Shown here in pieces: positions 1 through 9,357 of a stretch of DNA of 64,000 nucleotides. Below the pieces are notes generated by a model. The model was not told the origin of the DNA. It made no database searches and was given only the letters and a program-made list of their open reading frames with translations. The DNA comes from Oscillospiraceae bacterium. GTDB taxonomy: Bacteria; Bacillota; Clostridia; UBA1381; UMGS1253. Where the stretch lies: positions 1-64,000 of the forward strand of contig SVKA01000005.1 in the NCBI GenBank assembly GCA_015068725.1, given 5' to 3'. The position numbers and the translations under genes were made by a program. The stretch's first letter is position 1. Each line of letters opens with the position of its first letter.

Positions 1-33
1 CTAAAAAATTATTATAAGGGAGGATTTGAGACT

Positions 34-3000
34 ATGAAAAATCTCAAAAAGGTTTTGGCACTAGTTTTGGCGTGTGTAATGGTATTCGGTACTGTTGCAG
101 TTGCAGGTTCAGTTTATCCTGACGTTGCAGACGACGCTATCTATGCTGAATCAGTAAAAACATTGTCAGCTCTTGGTATCATCAAGGGTGACGAAAATGG
201 TAACTTCAACCCTGACAACACTGTTACAAGAGCAGAAATGGCAAAGATTCTTTGCACAATGCTCGGAACAGGTGAAATTGCTCAGGCAAACACAATCTTT
301 AGTGATGTTCCGTCATCACACTGGGCTTCCGGTTATGTTAACTACGCTCAGCAGTATGGTGCAATCGCTGGTTATGGCGACGGCACATTCGGACCAGAAG
401 ATCCGGTTACATACGAGCAGGTTGTTAAACTCATAATGGTAGCTCTTGGTTACACAACAAAGGCAGAAGAAAATGGTGGTTATCCGACAGGTTACCTCTA
501 TGTTGCTGCTGATGCTGAAGTAACAGATCGTGCAGTAGGTAACGGTCCTGAACCGGCTCCGAGAAGCACAGTTGCTATCCTTGCTAACAACGCTATGAAC
601 ACTCCTGTAATGGAGAGAACAACATATGGTACATCAGCTCTTTGGGAAGTACTTGATGGTGGTTCATACAACGGTATCTACGGTGCAACAAGCCGTGAGT
701 TCAAAACACTTCTTACTTCAAAGCATAAGGCTTACAAAGTAGAAGGTAAAGTAACAAATTCTTACAAAGGTAAGACATCTTTGAAAGATGGTTATGTTGA
801 TACAACAATCACAGATAACATGAAGATCGGCGTTAAGAACGTTCTTGGTGCTTCTGGTACAGCAGCTCCTTGGACACTTAACAACATCAATGCTGCTGGC
901 ACAGATGCTGCTGATTATGTTGGTTATGAGTCATATCTTTATTATCAGGTTGACGCTTATGGTGATGTAAACCTTATCTGTGTATCACCTAAGAGCTCAA
1001 GAAATAAGTCAATCGCTATCGATAACATCGGTAACATCTACAATTCAGCAGATGATGCTGGTATCCGCGCAGCTGATAAGCCGAGCATCGTATATGGTAC
1101 AGATGAAAGTGGTAGCACTATCGTAGCTAAGTATGTATTCTCATACTGGAATGACAGAGATACAGAGAACAGAATCACAACTGTTGACCTTGATGCAAAC
1201 GCTACAGTTTACACAAACAACGGTGCTGCTGTTCAGTTGGCAAGCATTATTTTGGCAAGCGAAGGTACTCAGTCTGACCTTACAACAGACCCAACTAAGT
1301 TTGACGCTGATGACGTTGTAGCTTTCGTTCCTTCAAAGGGTAGTGTAACATTGGTTGACACAGACAACGATGGTGACTATGACCTTATCAAGGTTGTAAG
1401 CATCGATACAGTAATCGTTGACACAATCAACGCTAAGTCAAACAGAATCAACTTCAAGGTTGATGGTAAGAACGTTGCTGCTACAAAGCTTATCCTTAGT
1501 GCAGACGCTTTCACAAACCTTAAAGAGTATTCAATCACAATCGACGGCGCTGCTGCTGACGTAGCAGACCTTAAAGAGTATGACGTACTCAGCATCGTAA
1601 CAAACAGCTGGGTAGATCCTACATACTTCTACATTGATGTAACAAGAAACGTAATCGAGGGTACAGTTACAGCTAAGAAGACAACTGGTACTAACCCGTA
1701 CGTTGTAATCGGCGGCGAGAAATACGGCGTTGCTAACGTATCAGGTATCAGCCTTTCTTCAATCAACCTCGAAGACGAAGGTAAGTTCTACCTTGATGAT
1801 GCTGGTAAGATCGTATTGAAGGATACAACTTCAGTTCTTAGCGGCGACTATGCTTACCTTTACAGCACAGGTTCTGGTAACTTCGCAGGCGAGACTTATG
1901 TGAGAATGTTCACAAAGGACGGCGCAGACGTTACATACAGACTTGCTGACAAAGTTGAAATCAACGGCGTTCAGGCTCAGAATGCTAATTATGTATTCAC
2001 AGATTCAGATCTTAACAAGATGTTTGTAGCTCCGACAGCTACTCCTTATGCTTCACCGGTAGCTGCTACAGTTGGTGATTTGTTCAACACAGCATCAACA
2101 GCTACACCTGCAGTTGCTACAACTGATGCTTTGACAGCTTCAAACCTTGTTAAAGCTCTTGTTGATGGTATAGATGCAGCAAGCAGACTTGGTTATGATT
2201 TGAAGGCAGACCTTACAACAGCTGCTCCTGTTGGTAACAGCGTTGCTAAGTTTGTAACATACAAAGCTGACAGCAACGGCAACATCACAGAGCTTAACCT
2301 TGTGTCAAATTGGGCTGGTCAGGATCAGTTCGGTTACCTCGGTACACCTGGTAGTGTAGAGTGGAAAGAAGCTCTTGCTAAGTTTGACGGTAGCGTAAGT
2401 CTTCCGGACAACGCAGTAGTATTCTTCGCTAAACCTGGAGATTCAATTGCTGATTATGCAGTAAAGACAGTTGCTGACCTCGTTGATGGCACAACTTATA
2501 CACCATACTTCTTCACAAACACAGAAGATGGTCCGGCTGCAGTATTGATGCTCATGTCAACTGCTTCAATCGATACAAAGGCTTCATTTGCAATCTTTGC
2601 AGGTTACTCTGATACAACAGTTGATGGTGATGCAGCATACAGCATTTCTTACTGGAAAGATGGCGCTCTTGTAGAGGCTCCTCTTACAGCTATAAAGAGC
2701 GACCTTACAGTAGCTACAGAATATGGTACTCCATTGTCAATAGGTGCTTTGAATGTCGGTGACGCGTTCATCTACAGCGAGACAGATAAGGGTACAGTAG
2801 ATAAGATTGAAGTTGTATTTACTGCTGGTTCAGCTCCTGCTGTAACACTTGCTCCGAGTGCTGCTCTTGATACAACACTTTCAAGCTTGATTACAATTGC
2901 AACACCTGTTCCGTCAATTCAGCCTGACTTCGAGTTCTATGGAAACGCTGGTAACACAGCTGACAACGAACTTATCTATGGTATCGTTGCTAAGACAAAG

Positions 3001-3309
3001 TCAATCGCTGATGGCGTAAGACTTACAATTGCTGATGAGACAGGTTCAATCGCAACTGCTGAAACAGTAAATGTTCCAAGCACAGCTAAGGTTATCTACC
3101 TCAACACATCAATCAGCAACGACGAGAAGAAGATTGCTGAAGCAGTTGTAACAGATATTGCTGCATCAAATGTTGTAACAACAACAGCTGGTGATATCGA
3201 CTTTGCAAGTGTTGACTTCGAAATTAACGACCTTAACTATGTATTTGTAAGAGTTTACAAAGATGTAGTAACAGAAGTTATCTTCGTACGTTACGCTTCT
3301 GATATCTAA
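34..3309 (+). CDS. SLH-domain S-layer protein (1091 aa), paralogue 1
   Basis: A secreted surface protein, probably anchored to secondary cell-wall polymer through its SLH domains. Residues 1-25 form a signal peptide (basic start, hydrophobic core, AVAGS end). SLH1 lies at about 28-72 and has the canonical TRAE motif. SLH2 lies at about 88-135 but reads TYEQ at that place, and a degenerate third unit follows at about 150-200. The rest is a long Thr/Ala/Asp-rich beta-type region with motifs shared with the two other SLH proteins of this window (SYWND/YWKD, LKEYDVLS, DEGKFYLDDAGK). A strong ribosome site (GGGAGG, about 9 nt upstream) precedes the ATG; the promoter lies outside the window. Codon choice is narrow (Leu CTT, Thr ACA, Ala GCT, Asn AAC), unlike its neighbours, as expected for a very abundant protein. 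It is followed by a strong terminator. The role as main S-layer protein is inferred. Confidence 0.85.
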   Translation: MKNLKKVLALVLACVMVFGTVAVAGSVYPDVADDAIYAESVKTLSALGIIKGDENGNFNPDNTVTRAEMAKILCTMLGTGEIAQANTIFSDVPSSHWASGYVNYAQQYGAIAGYGDGTFGPEDPVTYEQVVKLIMVALGYTTKAEENGGYPTGYLYVAADAEVTDRAVGNGPEPAPRSTVAILANNAMNTPVMERTTYGTSALWEVLDGGSYNGIYGATSREFKTLLTSKHKAYKVEGKVTNSYKGKTSLKDGYVDTTITDNMKIGVKNVLGASGTAAPWTLNNINAAGTDAADYVGYESYLYYQVDAYGDVNLICVSPKSSRNKSIAIDNIGNIYNSADDAGIRAADKPSIVYGTDESGSTIVAKYVFSYWNDRDTENRITTVDLDANATVYTNNGAAVQLASIILASEGTQSDLTTDPTKFDADDVVAFVPSKGSVTLVDTDNDGDYDLIKVVSIDTVIVDTINAKSNRINFKVDGKNVAATKLILSADAFTNLKEYSITIDGAAADVADLKEYDVLSIVTNSWVDPTYFYIDVTRNVIEGTVTAKKTTGTNPYVVIGGEKYGVANVSGISLSSINLEDEGKFYLDDAGKIVLKDTTSVLSGDYAYLYSTGSGNFAGETYVRMFTKDGADVTYRLADKVEINGVQAQNANYVFTDSDLNKMFVAPTATPYASPVAATVGDLFNTASTATPAVATTDALTASNLVKALVDGIDAASRLGYDLKADLTTAAPVGNSVAKFVTYKADSNGNITELNLVSNWAGQDQFGYLGTPGSVEWKEALAKFDGSVSLPDNAVVFFAKPGDSIADYAVKTVADLVDGTTYTPYFFTNTEDGPAAVLMLMSTASIDTKASFAIFAGYSDTTVDGDAAYSISYWKDGALVEAPLTAIKSDLTVATEYGTPLSIGALNVGDAFIYSETDKGTVDKIEVVFTAGSAPAVTLAPSAALDTTLSSLITIATPVPSIQPDFEFYGNAGNTADNELIYGIVAKTKSIADGVRLTIADETGSIATAETVNVPSTAKVIYLNTSISNDEKKIAEAVVTDIAASNVVTTTAGDIDFASVDFEINDLNYVFVRVYKDVVTEVIFVRYASDI

Positions 3310-3332
3310 TCGGTAAGTAAACAATAAAATTA

Positions 3333-3361
3333 AATCGGTGCCGAAAGGCACCGATTTTTTT
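3333..3361 (+). terminator. intrinsic terminator of SLH gene 1
   Basis: A perfect 10-bp stem (AATCGGTGCC / GGCACCGATT) with a GAAA tetraloop is followed by a run of eight or more T. It lies 24 nt after the stop codon. It also contains the GTG that the ORF track uses as the start of the next gene, which argues against that start. Confidence 0.92.
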
Positions 3362-3400
3362 ATGTATTTAAAATGTAACATATATAACAAAGGATATTGC

Positions 3401-3429
3401 TTGACTAGGTGTGTTTTTGGTGATATTAT
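3401..3429 (+). promoter_or_regulatory. sigma-A promoter of SLH gene 2
   Basis: TTGACT and TATTAT are separated by 17 bp. They lie just after the terminator of SLH gene 1 and about 47 bp before the chosen ATG of SLH gene 2, so the two SLH genes are transcribed independently. Confidence 0.7.
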
Positions 3430-3475
3430 ATTATTAGGAGTAATATCCACTTTAATTACACAGGAGGGATTTGTT

Positions 3476-6310
3476 ATGCGAGTTACAAAAAAGATTATGG
3501 CGCTGATTCTGACGCTTGTAATGCTTGTTTCGACAATGATTACGGGCTCTGCGCTTACATTTAGCGATGTTACAGACAGTACACGCTATGCAGATGCAAT
3601 AGGTTCGATGGTGTCTTTGGGGCTTTTGGCGGGATATCCTGACGGAACGTTTGGACCTGACAAAACAATTACAAGAGCCGAGTTTGCAGCGGTAATGACA
3701 CGTGCAATCGGAATGGAGAGTATGGTTGGCGGTGCGTCGAGTGCATTGATATTTACTGATATGGATGGCCACTGGGCAACAGGATATGTAAAAATAGCCT
3801 ATGACAAGGGAATAATTCTTGGAATGGGCGATGGTACATTTGCGCCCGACTCCCCTGTTACATACGAGCAAGCAGTTAAGATGATAGTGTGCGCGCTCGG
3901 ACGTGAGCAGGCGGCTATCGGCAAGGGCGGATGGCCGAATGGTTATCTTGTAGATGCAAATGATATAAACCTTACAGCAGGGGCGGTTCAGGGCTCAACA
4001 TCTGCACCTGCATCGCGCGGAATAGTTGCACAGCTTGTGTTTAATTCGCTCGAGATAAAGCTTATGGAGAAGACTGTATCGGGCGATATGATGCAGACGA
4101 ATAAAACCTTGCTAAACGATATGTTGAAGGTAACAAAGTTTACCAATATGATGGTAAGCGAGGTTGACGGAGTTTTATCGTTAAATGCAGGACAGAGCAA
4201 ATCCAAAGAAGGTCAGCTTGTGCTCGAATCGGGGCTTGAAAGTGGAGTATATAATTATAAAAATGTTGTAACATCACCCGAGGCGAGAAATTTTTTGGGA
4301 TTGTATGTCAGCGGATATTATAAAGAGGACAGATTAAATGATGAAAAAGTATTGTTGTCAATGACTGTTGCATCAAAGAACAATACAGAATTGATAATCT
4401 CGTCTGAAAATATAGACAGACTTTCATCGCTTAATTTGCGTTATTGGAAAGACAAAGCTAATGATACCAAAGCAGAGGTTGCTACAATATCGCCAACGGC
4501 AAAGCTTATATACAATGGCGTAGCGTATTCGTATCTTACATCGGTTGATGCGTCGCAAAGAAACCTGACATATTGGCTCGATCCGTCGGGTGCAGGCTTT
4601 ATAAACGGCGAGGTAAGAATGCTTGATTCGGGTGGCGACGGCGAATTTGATTCGTTGTTTATAGACGATTATGAAACATATGTAGTAAAATCGTCGGTGT
4701 TGACGAACGATTCTACATATGCAAACAACTATGTTGTATACGATTATTATACAACGGGCAGAAATATACAGATAGATCCGTACGACAGAAATATCACCGT
4801 AGATATATACAATGCAAAAACGGATAAAGAGGTTTCAATCGAGAGCTTGAAGGCGATGGACATTTTGTCCGTAGCGGCAAGCAGCGACCATTCGATAATA
4901 AAAGCTTATGTATCGACAGATGTGTTTAGTGGCTCGGTAACCTCGACAAAGGGTTCAAGCCCGAAAATGTATTGTATAAACGGGCAATATTATGAACTTA
5001 CGAAAGAATTTGAGCAGGTGGTAAATGCGGGCAAGGTTTCAATGGAGGTTGGCTCCTCGGGCAAGTTCTACCTTGACAGAATGGGCAAAATAGCAGCGGC
5101 ATCAATTACGGCAGCTCAGACAGGAAACTATGTATATATCACCGCAGCGGGTAAGTATGATATGATTGGAGATAGTGCAGCGATTGAGATGATAGCTCTC
5201 AGCGGCTCACCATCAACACCGACAAAATATAAGGTGTCAAACAGCGTAAGAATTAATAACAGAGCGTGCACAAGTGTTGCAGAGGTTCTTGATGCGCTTC
5301 AAAATGCTGCGGCGCTTCTTGCGTCAAACTCCTCGTCAGGAACGAGCAATGCGATTCATTCGCAGCTTGCAAAGGTTGTAATAAACTCAAATGGCGAGAT
5401 TGCATCTATTACAACTGCGGCTACAACCGGCTCGGGCAGTGCGCTTGATATAGGCGTTAATGTAAATAGCGGTACACTCAAAATTGGACAAACAAACAGA
5501 CAGTACAGATATTCAGATAACTCCGGCTTTGAAAGCCAGGTGTTTATTGATTCTTCGACACAGGTAATCGTAGTTCCGTCAAACAGACGTGATACAGATA
5601 AGTATAAGCGTTCAACAGGCAGCGGATATTTCACAGCGGGCAGAGATTATACAATAGAAGCATTTGATATGAATAGCTCTGCAACCGCAAAAGTGGTTGT
5701 TGTCTATGGCGACGAAGCTGATATTGCGATTACAAGTGATACACCGGCAAGTCTTGTAATAAGCTGCGAGGAAATAATCAGCCAGGTTACAGGTAGCCGC
5801 GCATATAGCGTTGAGGTATATGAAAACGGTGTGGTTAAGACATACGAAACAGAAAATACTTCGGCACAGTATGCATTTGAAGCAGGCGACGTTGCAAGAT
5901 TCGGATTTAATTCAAGCGGACAGATAAATGCAGTATCAGCTCAGGTTGACGCGTCAAATCTTGTTCCGGCGGCTATGAATGGAACAGTTACAGATGAAAA
6001 CGGCGAGTACAGATTTAAGGCGATTTTGGGAACGGTTGTTTCACTTGTGCCTGATAGAATTATAATAGCACCTGCATTTGTTGATTCAACTGCTACACCG
6101 CCGACACTTGTTCAGGACAACAGAGAAGGCTATGCAATCAATTCGACAGTCAAGGTTTACAGAGTAAACATCAACACGGGCAATATAGAGGCTAATATAG
6201 ACATTAACAACATCCGTGAATTTGGAGATTTGTCAGTTGACGCAAACGCATCCAAGGTTTATGCATATGCATTGTCAAGCGATTTGAAGATGATTGTAAT
6301 TTATCAATAA
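3476..6310 (+). CDS. SLH-domain surface protein (944 aa), paralogue 2
   Basis: A second secreted SLH protein. The start is set at the ATG of MRVTKKIMALIL because a CAGGAGGG ribosome site lies 6-7 nt upstream and a signal peptide (residues 1-24) follows directly. The track start at 3338 lies inside the preceding terminator and upstream of the promoter. SLH1 is at about 26-70 (TRAE motif), SLH2 at about 85-130 (TYEQ in place of TRAE), and a degenerate third unit at about 140-185. The remaining 750 residues are beta-rich and share YWKDK, LKAMDILSVAAS and GKFYLDRMGKIAA with paralogues 1 and 3. Codon use is ordinary for this genome, so it is probably less abundant than paralogue 1. It may be a minor S-layer or accessory surface protein. 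Confidence 0.85.
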   Translation: MRVTKKIMALILTLVMLVSTMITGSALTFSDVTDSTRYADAIGSMVSLGLLAGYPDGTFGPDKTITRAEFAAVMTRAIGMESMVGGASSALIFTDMDGHWATGYVKIAYDKGIILGMGDGTFAPDSPVTYEQAVKMIVCALGREQAAIGKGGWPNGYLVDANDINLTAGAVQGSTSAPASRGIVAQLVFNSLEIKLMEKTVSGDMMQTNKTLLNDMLKVTKFTNMMVSEVDGVLSLNAGQSKSKEGQLVLESGLESGVYNYKNVVTSPEARNFLGLYVSGYYKEDRLNDEKVLLSMTVASKNNTELIISSENIDRLSSLNLRYWKDKANDTKAEVATISPTAKLIYNGVAYSYLTSVDASQRNLTYWLDPSGAGFINGEVRMLDSGGDGEFDSLFIDDYETYVVKSSVLTNDSTYANNYVVYDYYTTGRNIQIDPYDRNITVDIYNAKTDKEVSIESLKAMDILSVAASSDHSIIKAYVSTDVFSGSVTSTKGSSPKMYCINGQYYELTKEFEQVVNAGKVSMEVGSSGKFYLDRMGKIAAASITAAQTGNYVYITAAGKYDMIGDSAAIEMIALSGSPSTPTKYKVSNSVRINNRACTSVAEVLDALQNAAALLASNSSSGTSNAIHSQLAKVVINSNGEIASITTAATTGSGSALDIGVNVNSGTLKIGQTNRQYRYSDNSGFESQVFIDSSTQVIVVPSNRRDTDKYKRSTGSGYFTAGRDYTIEAFDMNSSATAKVVVVYGDEADIAITSDTPASLVISCEEIISQVTGSRAYSVEVYENGVVKTYETENTSAQYAFEAGDVARFGFNSSGQINAVSAQVDASNLVPAAMNGTVTDENGEYRFKAILGTVVSLVPDRIIIAPAFVDSTATPPTLVQDNREGYAINSTVKVYRVNINTGNIEANIDINNIREFGDLSVDANASKVYAYALSSDLKMIVIYQ

Positions 6311-6346
6311 GACAAATCGTCAAAGGACATAACAACAATAATAAAA

Positions 6347-6387
6347 TGCCCTGATGAGCTTAATGCTCATCAGGGCAACTTTTTTTA
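6347..6387 (+). terminator. terminator between convergent genes
   Basis: A perfect 13-bp stem (TGCCCTGATGAGC / GCTCATCAGGGCA) with a 5-nt loop is followed by seven T. The far side is A-rich, so it may also stop transcription of the convergent minus-strand gene. Confidence 0.9.
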
Positions 6388-6401
6388 TATGAGTACAAAT
6401 T

Positions 6402-7547
6402 TTAATTTGGCGCCGTATTTACGACATCGCTGTAAATTATATTACTTGCACCATCTTTTATATAAATCATATATGCTCTTGCATACCATATGCTTCCTGC
6501 AGACATAGAACATTTAGTTATGCTGAATTGTCCCGAAGGCGCTTGTGATAAGGCTTTCGCTTTGGAAATACCGCTTGTATCAAGGTCAAAGCTTTCGCTT
6601 GTGTGAATCAAAATGCCTGTTTCGACAAATTCGCAGTCAAGAGGTAATGACCTTTCCGACAAAAAAGTAAATTTTCCCGCGGATGTGTTCATATCTGCTA
6701 CAACAACAGAAATTGCAGGCTGCTTCTGAGCGGGCGCTACAGCGTCATATACAGCATATATATATGCATCAGCGCCTACATAAAAGGTGTATGTTTTATC
6801 ATAGCTTAATATATCCTTGCCGTTTGACCAATATGCAAATACCTTTCCTTCAGGAATAAGACTTTCATCAAGGCTGACGACAAGCTTTTCGTTATATATA
6901 TATCTGCCGCTTCCACTTCCACCGATTACGTTTATATTATAATATGCAGGGCTTTGGGTATAGCTTGCGATATATACGCTGTCCCCGCTAAGCTCGCTTA
7001 CATTTATGGTGTTGTTATTAAATGCTTGAGCGTTTCCGTTAAGTAGCCATGAATTAAAAATATAGCCGTGCATAGATGGGTTTGATGGTACGCTGATGGT
7101 CCTTGTGTCATCTGCGTATTCTGATGAAATTATATATCCGTTACTGTTTTGGAACATTACAAGCTTTTTGTCAGTCGAAGGTGAACGAAAAACAGCGCTT
7201 ATAGAAATGTTCGTTCCGGCGATAGCCACATATGTTTTATCGCGCGAAATTACTCTGCGTGAAATAGTATCCTTCCAATAGAGAAATTCACAATCTGTTT
7301 CCTTGGCAGTAAGAACAAATTTTGTTCCGCGGGCATAATTGCCTATTATACCATATTTTCTGACAGCTTCATCTGGCATGCCCATATTTTCAATAATCTG
7401 CCCATTTCCACCGCTTGCAGTTATGCTCACCGTTACATTAGGTTCTGATGCAACAGTATCATTTTGTGCAGATGCAAAAGGGATTGTTGTCAAAATAAGA
7501 AGCGCAGATAAAATGATAGATAATAAAAACTTTATACGTTTATACAT
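6402..7547 (-). CDS. secreted InlB-type repeat protein (381 aa)
   Basis: I do not recognise a specific function. Residues 1-27 form a clear signal peptide ending in ASAQ. Three or so repeats follow that resemble InlB B-repeat/Flg_new-type modules: a Phe-x-x-Trp core (FLYWKD, FNSWLL, FAYWSNGKD) followed by ISISAVF, YIASYT or IYAVY. The C-terminal 100 residues form a separate domain ending in an extracellular-looking strand pattern. There is no sortase motif, SLH domain or transmembrane tail, so how it stays at the surface is unclear. Its ribosome site GGAGAA lies 6-7 nt upstream of the ATG. It converges with SLH gene 2 and may work with it at the cell surface; this is inference only. Confidence 0.7.
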   Translation of the reverse strand: MYKRIKFLLSIILSALLILTTIPFASAQNDTVASEPNVTVSITASGGNGQIIENMGMPDEAVRKYGIIGNYARGTKFVLTAKETDCEFLYWKDTISRRVISRDKTYVAIAGTNISISAVFRSPSTDKKLVMFQNSNGYIISSEYADDTRTISVPSNPSMHGYIFNSWLLNGNAQAFNNNTINVSELSGDSVYIASYTQSPAYYNINVIGGSGSGRYIYNEKLVVSLDESLIPEGKVFAYWSNGKDILSYDKTYTFYVGADAYIYAVYDAVAPAQKQPAISVVVADMNTSAGKFTFLSERSLPLDCEFVETGILIHTSESFDLDTSGISKAKALSQAPSGQFSITKCSMSAGSIWYARAYMIYIKDGASNIIYSDVVNTAPN

Positions 7548-7611
7548 ACAACTTCTCCAATCTGTCGGAAATTTGCCGACTAAAACTAAAAAACTATATA
7601 CAGATAAGTAT

Positions 7612-7631
7612 AGGAGGACATTTGTCCTCCT
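7612..7631 (-). terminator. possible terminator after the RpiB-like gene
   Basis: An 8-bp stem (AGGAGGAC / GTCCTCCT) with a 4-nt loop lies about 30 nt past the stop codon of the minus-strand isomerase gene. The following U-tract on the minus strand is broken (ATACTTAT), so termination may be partial. Confidence 0.45.
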
Positions 7632-7661
7632 GTTTTGTTTTCTTATGTTATCAAACGCTTA

Positions 7662-8300
7662 TTAGTCTAAAATTGATTTTATATAATCTGCAATTTCATC
7701 ACACTGACAGTTTTCGAAGAATAATTCTTTAAACTTCTCACCGCTTACAGCGCCTTTTAAAAGCTCCTGGTCAATGTTTTTAAGAATAGTCATCATATCT
7801 GTGTGTGTAACCTTTTTAACTTCGTTGAGAATTCTTGCGTTTCTCTGCTCGGGAACGGCTCTTTCCTTCGGATAACCACCCCCCCACTCTTCTACGAAGA
7901 GCTTTTCAAAAACGTACTGTAAATTAAGCTCTGCACCCCAGCCCCAGCCTTTTGCAAAGGGAAGTGCAATACAGTTGCCGTTATTTACCTGTGTAAACTG
8001 ATAAGCATCTGTCGGGTCAACAACGTGTCCGCAAAGTACGCCGGGGAATGCGTTACAAGCAAGCATAGCGCCCTCACCTGTGCCACAACCTGTGATTACA
8101 AGGTCAGCAGCTTTTGAGTTTAAAAGTATAGCGGACAAAATACCAATCTGAACGTATGTAAGCTGAGCCTCGTCCTCTGCTGAGTACATACCATAGTTAT
8201 ATACAGTGTGTCCCATAGGCTCAACCACTTTTTTGAGCGTGTCAACGATTATCGAATTTTTAGCCGCCTGACTGTTTTCGTTAATAAGTGCAATTTTCAT
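7662..8300 (-). CDS. RpiB/LacA/LacB-family sugar-phosphate isomerase
   Basis: A 212-residue member of the ribose-5-phosphate isomerase B / galactose-6-phosphate isomerase fold, which interconverts aldose and ketose phosphates in the cytoplasm. Visible marks are the Rossmann-like N-terminus (MKIALINENS) and the family loop TGCGTGEGAMLACN, which carries the usual cysteine and GTGxG motif. A C-terminal extension of about 50 residues is longer than in classical RpiB (about 150 aa), so the true substrate may not be ribose-5-phosphate. It has its own promoter and is divergent from a NodB-type deacetylase, which hints at a carbohydrate-use role for both. Confidence 0.75.
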   Translation of the reverse strand: MKIALINENSQAAKNSIIVDTLKKVVEPMGHTVYNYGMYSAEDEAQLTYVQIGILSAILLNSKAADLVITGCGTGEGAMLACNAFPGVLCGHVVDPTDAYQFTQVNNGNCIALPFAKGWGWGAELNLQYVFEKLFVEEWGGGYPKERAVPEQRNARILNEVKKVTHTDMMTILKNIDQELLKGAVSGEKFKELFFENCQCDEIADYIKSILD

Positions 8301-8350
8301 TGTTATTACCTCTTTTTTTACTATTTTTTTTGATAAATGTCTATATACAC

Positions 8351-8379
8351 ATTATAATATATAGACCGGAAAAAATCAA
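8351..8379 (-). promoter_or_regulatory. sigma-A promoter of the RpiB-like gene
   Basis: On the minus strand TTGATT and TATAAT are separated by 17 bp, about 50 bp upstream of the start codon. It is back to back with the deacetylase promoter. Confidence 0.7.
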
Positions 8380-8394
8380 TACCTAATTAATATA

Positions 8395-8423
8395 TTGACG
8401 CAAGTTAAAAATTAGAGTATTAT
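8395..8423 (+). promoter_or_regulatory. sigma-A promoter of the deacetylase gene
   Basis: TTGACG and TATTAT are separated by 17 bp, about 28 bp upstream of the ATG, which is preceded by AAAGGAGGAG. Confidence 0.7.
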
Positions 8424-8451
8424 ATAAGTAACATTAAAGGAGGAGATACTA

Positions 8452-9312
8452 ATGAAATATGTAATGAGATACCCAGACTGGAAAAGCAAGGCGCTTACGC
8501 TAAGCTATGATGATGCGGTGTCGCAGGATATACGCCTTATTGATATTATGTCAAAAAACGGACTTAAGGGAACATTTAATATAAATGCAGGCATGTTTGG
8601 CGTGCAGGGTACTTCTGTTCACAGAAGAATGGATGCGCACGAGGCAATCAAGCTTTATAAAGAAAGCGGCAACGAGGTGGCCGTTCATACATACGAGCAT
8701 ATTTATATGTCAGAGCCATATGTAGCTAACCTTACACATCAGGTTTTAAAGGACCGCGAAGAGATTGAAAAACTTACGGGCACAATTATTCGCGGTATGG
8801 CATATCCGTATGGGTTTTACTGCACAGACAATGCAGAAAATGTTATAAACTCTCTTAAAGCGTGCGGGATAGCGTATGCAAGAATGACGGGGGCATCGGA
8901 AAAATTCAGCCTGCCTGAAAACTGGTTAAAGCTTGTACCGACATGCCATCATAACAACCCGAGACTGACTGAATTGTTTAATGCGTTTATGAACATCCGC
9001 ATTCCGGCCGATACAAAAAACAGAGTTATGCGTCCTTGTACGATGTTCTATCTTTGGGGACATAGCTATGAGTTTGATAATGATAATAACTGGGAGGTTA
9101 TCGAGAGCTTTGCAAAGCTTGCAGGTGGACATGACGACATCTGGTATGCTACTAATATTGAGATATATGACTATGTTATGGCGTATCGTCAGCTTCGATT
9201 TAATGTCGAAGCTACAATGGTGCATAACCCAACGTCGACCGACATATATTTTGCAACAGATTTAAAGGATTATGTGGTTAAGGCGGGAGAAACAATTTCT
9301 TTGTGTGAGTAA
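8452..9312 (+). CDS. NodB-type polysaccharide deacetylase (286 aa)
   Basis: A metal-dependent carbohydrate esterase-4 type deacetylase. The two Asp of motif 1 are in TLSYDDA, and the zinc-binding H-x3-H of motif 2 is in AVHTYEH. Later motifs are in GMAYPYGFY and near the C-terminus (LWGHSYEF). There is no signal peptide or membrane segment, so it should act inside the cell, perhaps on an imported oligosaccharide or a sugar ester; this is inference. It is a single-gene unit with its own promoter and a strong terminator, divergent from the RpiB-like isomerase. Confidence 0.8.
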   Translation: MKYVMRYPDWKSKALTLSYDDAVSQDIRLIDIMSKNGLKGTFNINAGMFGVQGTSVHRRMDAHEAIKLYKESGNEVAVHTYEHIYMSEPYVANLTHQVLKDREEIEKLTGTIIRGMAYPYGFYCTDNAENVINSLKACGIAYARMTGASEKFSLPENWLKLVPTCHHNNPRLTELFNAFMNIRIPADTKNRVMRPCTMFYLWGHSYEFDNDNNWEVIESFAKLAGGHDDIWYATNIEIYDYVMAYRQLRFNVEATMVHNPTSTDIYFATDLKDYVVKAGETISLCE

Positions 9313-9320
9313 AAATACTA

Positions 9321-9348
9321 AAGGACGCTGATTTTCAGCGTCCTTTTT
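9321..9348 (+). terminator. bidirectional terminator (deacetylase / mutS2)
   Basis: A perfect 11-bp stem (AAGGACGCTGA / TCAGCGTCCTT) with a 3-nt loop is flanked by T on the right and A-rich sequence on the left, so it can serve both convergent genes. Confidence 0.88.
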
Positions 9349-9357
9349 GTTATAAAC

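Noticed and set aside
3338-3475. N-terminal extension of SLH gene 2 in the ORF track
   Set aside because: The GTG lies inside the upstream terminator and before the promoter; a signal peptide and ribosome site mark the ATG at 3476.
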